Source: Clostridia bacterium (GTDB lineage: Bacteria > Bacillota_A > Clostridia > Christensenellales > Aristaeellaceae). Taken from it: a stretch of 14,357 nucleotides of DNA. Below the pieces are notes generated by a model. The model was not told the origin of the DNA and made no database searches. It saw only the letters and a list, made by a program, of their open reading frames with translations. Positions within the stretch are counted from its first letter, which is position 1. Every line of letters starts with the position of its first letter. The position numbers and the translations under genes were made by a program. Location: positions 1 to 14,357 of the forward strand of contig JAFUDW010000084.1 of NCBI GenBank assembly GCA_017464225.1. The letters are read 5' to 3'. Shown here piece after piece: positions 1 through 7,800 of this stretch.

Positions 1-1443
1 AAGGCGCTGGCAAATTATCTCCAGGATGAATACTGTGTCCTCAGTCTTGATTTCCAGAAGATCAGCAAAGCAAGCTATCGGACGGAAGAAGCGTTCATCA
101 AGACCTTCAGCCGAATTGTGCTGCAAAAGAAGAAGCAGACAGATATGCCTTCCGATATTGCCGCGCAGCTGAAGGACTATGCTAATCGTAAAGAAGATGA
201 GGCCCTGCTTGACGAGTTGTTCAGCACACTCACAGAATGGTGCGAGATTTCGGCAAAGCCGATCGTGCTTTTGATAGACGAAGTAGATACTGCTGCAAAT
301 AATCAGGTGTTCTTAGATTTTCTTGCTCAGCTGAGAGCGAGCTATATCGAAAGAAGGGATGACCCGAGTGTCGGAGCGTTTCAATCTGTGATCCTGGCAG
401 GCGTGACCGATGAGAAGCATCTGAAAGCAAGGATTCGCCCGGATGAAGATCACAAAGAAAACAGCCCGTGGAACATTGCGGCAGACTTTAATATCGACAT
501 GAGCCTGAGCGCAGACGGCATTAAGGGCATGCTAGACGAGTATGAAGCGGACCATCACACGGGGATGAACACGGAGACTGTAGCCGCCTACATTGAAAAG
601 TACACCAGTGGATATCCGTACCTTGTTTCCCGAATCTGCGAACTAATTGACACGATGCTTGTTCCGGCGAAGTTTGCGTCCCTATCCGAAGCGTGGACGG
701 AAGAAGGGGTGGACGAAACGATCAAGCTGCTCCTGGCTGATGGGAACAATCCACTTTTCGGATCTGTCATGAGCAAATTGGAGAACTATCCGACGCTAAA
801 ACCGCAGCTGCGCAGAATCCTGATGCAAGGCGATACGATTTCCTGGAACCCCTATGATAAGGAACAGGCGCAGCTTCGGATGTATGGCTTCATCAAAAAC
901 AAGAACAACACTGTGGCTATCGCCAACAGGATTTTTGAGATGCTCTTGTATCAGTACTTCCTTGGAGAGACAACCAAGAACGATGCTCTCCGTCAGGATG
1001 CCCTGCGGAACAAGTCTCTTTTCATTAACGATGACCACACGCTGAATATGCCGCTGATTCTGGATCACTTTGTGAAGACCCAGCGCCAGATTCATAAAGG
1101 GGAAGAAGAACACTTTCTGGAGAATGAGGGACGTGAGCGCTTCCTGACTTATATAGCGCCCATCGTTAATGGGACCGGAACTTACAGTATTGAGGAGCAG
1201 ACACGCGACCAGCTTCGGATGGATGTGGTCATCCATTACATGGGACATCGCTACATCGTGGAATTGAAGATCTGGCACGGGCAGCGATACCATGACGACG
1301 GCGAAAAGCAGATCATGGAATACCTGGATCGGTTCGGATTGAACACGGGCTACATGGTCAGCTTCAACTTTAACCAGAACAAGGAGCCCGGTGTGCAGCG
1401 TGTGAATATCGGCGACAAGATTCTCTTTGAAGCAATGGTCTAA
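1..1443 (+). CDS. AAA-type ATPase with C-terminal PD-(D/E)XK nuclease-like domain (5' truncated)
   Basis: The frame is open from base 1, so the gene begins upstream; 480 residues are visible. The first residues (KALANYL) match what usually follows the Walker A loop in this family, so the P-loop itself is probably just outside the window. A Walker B motif, IVLLIDEVD, lies at visible residues 88-96, followed by a sensor-like strand ILAGVTD near residue 130. The C-terminal part has the PD-(D/E)XK core: D408, then E421-L-K423 in YIVELKIW. This layout (AAA-like ATPase, then PDDEXK_9-type domain) is common and often multi-copy in gut Bacteroidetes and Firmicutes, usually annotated simply as an ATP-binding protein; its biological role is not established. 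It has its own terminator and is not in an operon with the next gene. The family assignment is firm; a cellular role cannot be given. Confidence 0.85.
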   Translation, partial: KALANYLQDEYCVLSLDFQKISKASYRTEEAFIKTFSRIVLQKKKQTDMPSDIAAQLKDYANRKEDEALLDELFSTLTEWCEISAKPIVLLIDEVDTAANNQVFLDFLAQLRASYIERRDDPSVGAFQSVILAGVTDEKHLKARIRPDEDHKENSPWNIAADFNIDMSLSADGIKGMLDEYEADHHTGMNTETVAAYIEKYTSGYPYLVSRICELIDTMLVPAKFASLSEAWTEEGVDETIKLLLADGNNPLFGSVMSKLENYPTLKPQLRRILMQGDTISWNPYDKEQAQLRMYGFIKNKNNTVAIANRIFEMLLYQYFLGETTKNDALRQDALRNKSLFINDDHTLNMPLILDHFVKTQRQIHKGEEEHFLENEGRERFLTYIAPIVNGTGTYSIEEQTRDQLRMDVVIHYMGHRYIVELKIWHGQRYHDDGEKQIMEYLDRFGLNTGYMVSFNFNQNKEPGVQRVNIGDKILFEAMV

Positions 1444-1451
1444 AACCCTCC

Positions 1452-1505
1452 CCCCGTAGGCAACTTTCCGACAATCCGGAGAGCGGCCTGCGGGGTTATT
1501 ATTTA
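1452..1505 (+). terminator. Rho-independent terminator of the AAA ATPase gene
   Basis: Starting 8 nt after the stop codon, CCCCGTAGGC (1452-1461) pairs with GCCTGCGGGG (1486-1495), ten pairs with one G-U. The loop contains a second stem, CTTTCCG (1464-1470) with CGGAGAG (1477-1483). The hairpin is followed by a T-rich tract, TTATTATTT. Confidence 0.85.
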
Positions 1506-1540
1506 TGTATACTGGCTAATGGAATCAATAACCCTTAAAT

Positions 1541-1570
1541 TATTGCGAATTATTGCGAATTGTCTCGAAA
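1541..1570 (+). repeat. Short tandem direct repeat upstream of promoter
   Basis: The 10-mer TATTGCGAAT occurs twice head to tail (1541-1560) and is followed by a degenerate third copy, TGTCTCGAAA. It ends 3 nt before the -35 box of the following promoter, a position where an activator could bind. No regulator is identified. Confidence 0.5.
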
Positions 1571-1573
1571 TAC

Positions 1574-1603
1574 TTGACAAAACTCACGTGCGGGGTCTAT
1601 AAT
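1574..1603 (+). promoter_or_regulatory. Consensus sigma-70/SigA promoter for the surface-protein gene
   Basis: A perfect -35 box TTGACA (1574-1579) and a perfect -10 box TATAAT (1598-1603) are separated by 18 nt. The transcript would begin near 1610, giving a leader of about 215 nt before the large coding frame. Confidence 0.8.
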
Positions 1604-1676
1604 CATTATGTATGAGTATGCAGAAAATTTCTGCTCATACGGCGTATATTGACAACAGAATAATGATTGTAATCAT
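1601..1676 (+). repeat. Inverted repeats around the hairpin: AATCATTAT / ATAATGATT and palindrome ATGATTGTAATCAT
   Basis: AATCATTAT (1601-1609) is the exact reverse complement of ATAATGATT (1660-1668), enclosing the start-site hairpin. The right copy overlaps a perfect palindrome ATGATT-GT-AATCAT (1663-1676). A second TTGACA (1649-1654) lies between them but has no good -10 box. The pattern suggests a dimeric regulator site or extended leader structure. Confidence 0.4.
1610..1640 (+). promoter_or_regulatory. Stem-loop at the predicted transcript start
   Basis: GTATGAG (1610-1616) pairs with CTCATAC (1634-1640). Inside it CAGAAA (1621-1626) is complementary to TTTCTG (1628-1633), so the two arms match over 13 positions except for a 4-nt bulge (1617-1620). 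Because it begins at the expected +1, it could be an mRNA-stabilising 5' hairpin or a DNA operator dyad. Confidence 0.5.
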
Positions 1677-1739
1677 CGCAATGTGATGCAGAACATGGCT
1701 AAAAGGCGTCTCTCAAGGCTGTATTACCTCGGTTGTTTC

Positions 1740-1761
1740 CTGCTCGATTGAAACAGAGCAG
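1740..1761 (+). promoter_or_regulatory. Leader hairpin that competes with the long inverted repeat
   Basis: CTGCTC (1740-1745) pairs with GAGCAG (1756-1761) across a 10-nt loop. The right arm is also part of the left arm of the 15-bp inverted repeat, so the two structures exclude each other, as in attenuators. This is structural inference only. Confidence 0.4.
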
Positions 1762-1868
1762 CACAGGAAAAACGGTCAAAAAACCGGCAATAATTGGCTG
1801 GATTGCGGCAATTTCGGGCTAATCCTTGTGCAATTTGACCAAGAAATTTGCCCTCCTGTGCTGCTCTG
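1754..1868 (+). repeat. Perfect 15-bp inverted repeat bounding a 115-bp segment across the gene start
   Basis: CAGAGCAGCACAGGA (1754-1768) is the exact reverse complement of TCCTGTGCTGCTCTG (1854-1868), with 85 nt between them. A nested pair GGTCAAA (1774-1780) / TTTGACC (1834-1840) gives further symmetry. The enclosed DNA contains an in-frame stop (1820-1822) and the first possible start codons of the large gene (TTG 1826, TTG 1835). It could be a long mRNA stem or a small MITE-like insertion; no target-site duplication is visible. Confidence 0.7.
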
Positions 1869-4800
1869 CTTCTGGGGTGATCGATCATGAGGGCGGCACG
1901 GTGGTAACGCCCCGGGTGGCTTTCCATTTCCTGAGCGACGATTATACAGAAAATGAAACAAATTACTCCGCCGGGTATTTCAGCTTTGTGAATACGAACA
2001 TGGAGTATCAGCATTCTCAGATTTTGCGGAACGGCGAGACGTTGGAGATGATCCAGAACCCTGTTAACAAAACCGATCCTGACCGCTATTTCTATGGCTG
2101 GTATATCGTGGATTACGTGAGCGAAAGCGACGGTACTGTTACCTATGCCTGGACGGAAGAACCGGTGCTGATCCCCTTTGGAACCGCTATATCCATCACG
2201 CCTGACACCGGCCTGAGCATCGGTGCTGATATCACCTGGTCAATGGGCGCGGCGGGCGGCACGGGCGCCCTGGACGGGGAGGGCAACGCCAATGTATACC
2301 TGGCGCCCATCTATGAGGATTACTACTTTGTCAATTTCCATCTGGGCCCCAAGGAAGAGCTGGGCACAGCGGAAGAACCGGGTATTGCCCTGAGCCTGAT
2401 GACCCGTAAGCTGATCGTATTGGGCTCCGATGGGCAGGCAAGCATCCGCATTGGCAATATCAAGGCTGAAAGCCCGGATCCGGTACATAAGATTTTCACC
2501 GGTTGGGAAACCGTGAATACCCAAACGACGGAGGAGGGCGGCATAACCCAGACGACGCTGGTCACCAAAGAGGAATACATCACGATGGATACCTCGGGCA
2601 ATGAAATTGACCATCCCTCCGGCGGCTATTATATCACCGTAAACGAAAAGAAGGATATAGACCTGTATCCCGTGTTTGCCGAAGCGCGCTGGGTGTATTT
2701 TAACACGGGCAAATCCGGCAACAACGCCACTTATGTGGGCGCTCAATATTTGCTCACCAGTAATAACGCGGACAACAGTACCTATTATTTCGATTCCCTT
2801 CCTGTAAGTCAGCGCAACGGCTTTGAATTCAAGGGCTGGTATTTGTCGCAGGACGGCGATGAAAACGGAACGGGCGACTGCATCACCGACCTGAGCACGA
2901 TCGATACCGCAAATAAGACCATCGGGCTGGTAAGCAGCTACATCAAGTATGCCGCCGACGGCACGACGAGGCTGTGGGAGATCGTTGACGGCAAGCTCTA
3001 TTTCTACAAGGCGATGGACGATCTGACGCTCTATGCCAAGTGGGAAGAGGTGGCAAATACCACCTACAGCGTCATTATCTGGAAGCAGAAGGTGACGGAT
3101 GAGGTTGGCCTGGCCGACAGCGCCAAGACCTATGACTATGTGGCGGCGGACTCGCAGATGGATATCCCCGGCTTCTCCGGCCAGACCCTGCAGGACCTGA
3201 TCGACGCAAACGCGCTCTCTCCGTTTATCACGACGGGCAGCAACGCGAAATATACCGGCTTCAGCTATGCCCGCACGACCATGACAACGGACACTGTGGC
3301 TGGCGATAAGACCACCGTTGTCAATGTGTACTATGACCGCGATGTGCATACGTTGACGTTTAGAGACTACACCTATACAGTATCTACAAACAATTCTGCA
3401 AACTATGGCTATGTAGAAGGACTTGGCTATATACAGTTAACACGGAATGGATACGCTTGGTCGTATGTCCGATATTCACCTGTTTCTTCTCCGAATACAA
3501 GGAATACATACTATGTCTTGTATAATGGAGAATACTATACAGCAACTTATTATAGTGGATATGGGTGGTATGTGAGTATAGATGGAAGCCTTTACTCCTA
3601 CACTACAAATGCCTCTGTTTTCGGCTCATTATTGGAACGCACGACCGTAAACTACAACGGGACTCGATACACTCGTAGCAGCAATATGCAAGGTGTATTC
3701 TCTATTACGGCACTTTATGGTCAAAGCACAAGTGAGTATTTTAGTGAAGGTACAGCGCCTTTGGGGACAACATATCTTGGAGCAATATGGCAAGATGTAA
3801 GTACCCCAGTGTATTACACTCAGATCCTTTCGTCTGTCGGGTCTATGCCTGAGCAGGACGTCATATTCAATCTATACGGTAGCAATACAAGCAAAGCGGT
3901 TCACTATTATATTGAGTCTTTGGATCAGACTACCCCTGCCGATGGTACAAACCGTAGATCTTTCTCAATCAACGGGAGTACCGTTCTGTTTGACCATTTA
4001 AAAACGGTTCGCTTGTCTTATAACTTCCTGACTTATGACGAGGAATACCACGAGATTGATGGCTACGACAGAGACGATAATTATTCAGAACCTTACACCT
4101 TTTATACTTCAGGTGGCCTTCACAGAACATCCAGCATGGACGATGATAACTATTTGTATTATGTCCGCGTAAGAAAATCCCTGACCTTCGATGTCAACTA
4201 CCCGAACATCACGGGGCTGGATTACTCAGCGGGCACAAGCTCTAACCTGACGGTATCCAATATCCCTTACGGTCAGTCCCTGGCGCAATACGGTCAGGTG
4301 GATGGCGAATGGTATTACGGAACAGGAGACAACCCAACGAATCGCCTTTATGGCCCAGCGAACTATATATTTGAGGGTTGGTATGAGGACGCCACTTGCA
4401 CGGTGCCTTTCGATTTCAGCCAAACCATGCCTTCCGGCGATAAAATCGTTTACGCCAAGTGGACGCCTGTGAATTTCCGCATCAATATCAATCCGAACGG
4501 CGCGGTGATCGACCATAGCGATCAAAGCGCCTGGGGCGGCGGCAGCGCACACTATACCGACAAAGCTACCTATATCAATGCAGATTATGGCGTGGCGATT
4601 ACGGAGTATCCCCTCACCCGCGAGTATGTTCCCATCTCAGATTCCGTCGCTGATACCATGAGCGCGAATGATGTGTATTACTACATGTATGCACAGTACT
4701 TTGATAACACCGGCCGCGGCTTGCCCGCCGACCTGCGAAACGCCCTGTATTTGACTGAAAGCCAGCTGCAAACCTATTATAATTACTATGTAGCGACCAT

Positions 4801-7800
4801 ACAGGCCAAACAGGCAGACGATCCTGACCGCTATAATGAAGTGACGGTTCTCGGTTATAATGCATGGAAGAATGACTACGTTTCCACCCAGAAGTACCGC
4901 AAAGCCTATGCAAATGAAAGATACGTCTTCCTCGGCTGGTATAAGAATAGCGAATCCATGCCGTACAACTTCTCTGACCCCGTTGACGGCACCTTTACGC
5001 TGACCGCGCGTTGGCGCCTGGACGGCGGCTACTATTTCCAGTATATCCCCGAATACCGCATGCCCAACGGCGTGCTGATCAACGGCGATATGAGCGCATG
5101 GCGCGATCCGGAGGAAGGCGCTACCTTTGCCGATCAGGCCACCGCCGTTACCTTGCAGCAGCCCACCGGCCTGACCGCCGATGGCGCCGTCGTGGAGGAT
5201 GATTCCTACATCTTCCTGGGCTGGCGCATTGTGGATGAAAAGACCACGGTGGTGAACGGGAGAACGGTAACCACCTATACGCCCCTGGAAAAGGACGGCA
5301 ATGGCGACGTGATATACCATAGAGAGGGCGAAGCTATCACCATAGACTCCCGCTATGCCGATTCCAACGGTCGTATTTGCCTGCAGGCCGTATACGAGGA
5401 GAAGGAAAGCTCGGTGCGCAGGCCTCACATTGCCAATCTGATCTTGGACGCTAATACCAACGGCTACATCACTGCAGACGGCAGTACCGAACTGAGCGTC
5501 AGCGATAACTTGGACAAACTGGGTGATGTGGGCATCGTGCTGCTCAATGTGGATGACGGCGCTGAAGAGATCGTATTTGGCGATATCCAGAGCAATATCT
5601 CCGTTCATTTGACGGAATACGCCGTCGAGCCCAATTACTTTAAGCACAGAGAGGGCTACTTCCTGCTGGGCTTTGATCAAAAGACCTCCGCCCTGGCCAT
5701 TACGCGACTGGATCCCCAGACCGGCGCGGATACCGGGGTGGCGCAGCCCTACGTGCCCAATTATCCGGCGGACAGCGTCATTGCCGTGCAGCGCACCGAC
5801 AGCGAAAGGCTGTATGCCATCTGGGAGCCCATGGTTTATCTGAACGTCGTCAATGATACAGGCGTGGGCCCGGTAACGTTCAGCCTGAGCGCCGCCGATG
5901 CCAGCGCCCTTTACGTGGTTAATGTAAAGGATGGATCGTACAGCCGCACGCCGCTCTCCAATTTGAACAATATCACGGTGAACGACGGCGATACGCTGAT
6001 GCTTGCTATTCCCCAAGGCGCCGAAAAGGATATCACCATCAGCGGAACCAATACGCTGGGCGCCGGTCAGATCCTGTACTGGGATACCAAGCTCACCGTG
6101 GACGGCACGGACTATGATACCGCTGTAACCGGTACGCCGATCTCTTACGTGCATAATGAGGATACGCATGTGCTTGCAAAAGGGGGAGATGTAGACAATA
6201 ATCAGCAGTTCACCATCAATGAAAAGCTGATCGTGAATAAAGATGGGCTGACTGTTACGTTTACTGCGGTTCAGCATGACCGAACGCTGGTTTTGCATGA
6301 TAATTACCGCGAGGTCACGCAGGAAAAGTATTTTGCCGATCCGCTGGCGGAGGAGAGCTTTAACCTTTCCACACCCAGCACGCGTGTCGGTTATGAGTTT
6401 GTCGGTTGGGATACCGACCGCCTGCCGGATAATACGTCCGAAATACCGGATTTTCCTGTTGGCACGCCAATTGGCAATATCAAAACCTTCTTTGGCGATG
6501 AACAGATCAAAACGCTGTACGCTGTATGGAAGGGGAAAGCGGAACGCGGCGAAACACGGATCTTTAAGGTCGTTCCTGAACCGGGCAATCAGAGTAAGGA
6601 ATTTACATTTACCGCGTCTATCACCGGGCAATACAAAAGAGATTCAAATAATAGCGATGTAAATCTTACCGCGGCTAATAATGCAAATGAAAATGTTTTG
6701 TCTCAAAACTTAACGTTGACAGACGGACAGTATTTGCTGGTTACAACATCGAAAGGCGTAGGCCAAGCGAATACAAACGGATGGCCTTGGATCCAAGCGG
6801 AAATTAAAAAATACACTGTTGGCGAACCAGATACGCTTGAACAGACAGTATTGCTGCGTTGGCAGAGCAGGGATAGTATTTGGGGCACCGTTACCTTTGA
6901 CGGGTATGCGTTTATTAACGTTGTTGAGGCGGATTACAGCAGCGATCATTATTCTGCCAGCCTTGAAAAGACAGGCGAAACGGAAGCCGACGCGCTAACG
7001 CTTACCCAGGCGGAACGAAAGGTAAGTTGGACAAATACCGACGCAGGCGGCACGGTGATTTATACCAATGCCCGCCAGACTGCCAATGTTACCGTGAGAA
7101 AGGTACTGGCGGGGGAAAGCACCGGCAGCTTCCGCTATAACGGCAGCTATACTGTGGACGGAAAAACCACAACGCTCAGCGAATTTACTGTAAACGCGGA
7201 TTCCTTCGTCACATTGGAGGGAATCCCGGTGGACGCCGTGCTGACCCTAACTGAAACGGTCAACCAGAATTATATTGTGGAAACCAGCTTTGCGAATGGC
7301 TCGGCGGATACCGATAGCGCTGCCGAAACGGTATCCTTTGCCGTGCCTGTGGGCGGCGAGACCGTCACCTTTAAAAACACGCTCAAATCATGGCCTGTGA
7401 AAATCGTCAAGGTCGATCAGGCGGGAAACATTGGCGTGGAAGCCCGATTCGATTTAACTCAGGGCGAGGCTTCCCTGGTGAGCGGTAAATATACTACGCC
7501 CACCAACAATGAAATTTATAATAATCCTCTGTATGTGGGTACCTATCAGCTTACCGAAACTTGGGTACAGGACGGCTATATTGGCCTCAGCACCCCTGTC
7601 ACCCTGGCGTTGACCGGATCCGGCACGCTGACCAGCAGCAGTCCCCACGCGGTGGTGAGCGGCAATACATCCGACGGCTTCACTGTAACAGTATATAACC
7701 AGGCTACGGTGGATGTTGAAATCGCAAAGGAGCTCAATGATCCGCTCACCAGTCCCACTTTCACCTTCAACGTGGATTATGCCTATACGCTGAACGGCGA

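Larger units (their letters stand above)
1444..1825 (+). other. Gene-free leader region between the ATPase and the surface protein
   Basis: No convincing gene lies here. The stretch holds the terminator, a tandem repeat, a promoter, a hairpin, a palindrome and the left arm of a long inverted repeat, listed separately. A short frame from ATG 1695 (MAKRRLSRLYYLGCFLL, then a stop at 1749-1751) has a basic start and a hydrophobic run like the beginning of a signal peptide, but it has no ribosome-binding site and is not in frame with the large gene downstream. It may be a remnant or chance. Confidence 0.5.

Noticed and set aside
1695..1751. Short gene MAKRRLSRLYYLGCFLLD
   Set aside because: Eighteen codons, no ribosome-binding site and out of frame with the large gene; kept only as a possible signal-peptide remnant.
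1610..1825. Known riboswitch (for example c-di-GMP-I) in the surface-gene leader
   Set aside because: I could not find the conserved core residues of any riboswitch I know; the structure is limited to simple inverted repeats.
1754..1868. Invertible DNA switch restoring a signal peptide on inversion
   Set aside because: I read the inverted segment in the frames joining both flanks; stops remain (a TGA from the GGTCAAA region), so inversion does not create an open N-terminus.
4637..6631. Long open frame on the minus strand inside the surface-protein gene (664 codons); also 2240-3349 and 7454-8629 minus
   Set aside because: They lie opposite a continuous plus-strand gene with clear repeat modules; their products show no domains and are explained by codon bias of the sense strand.
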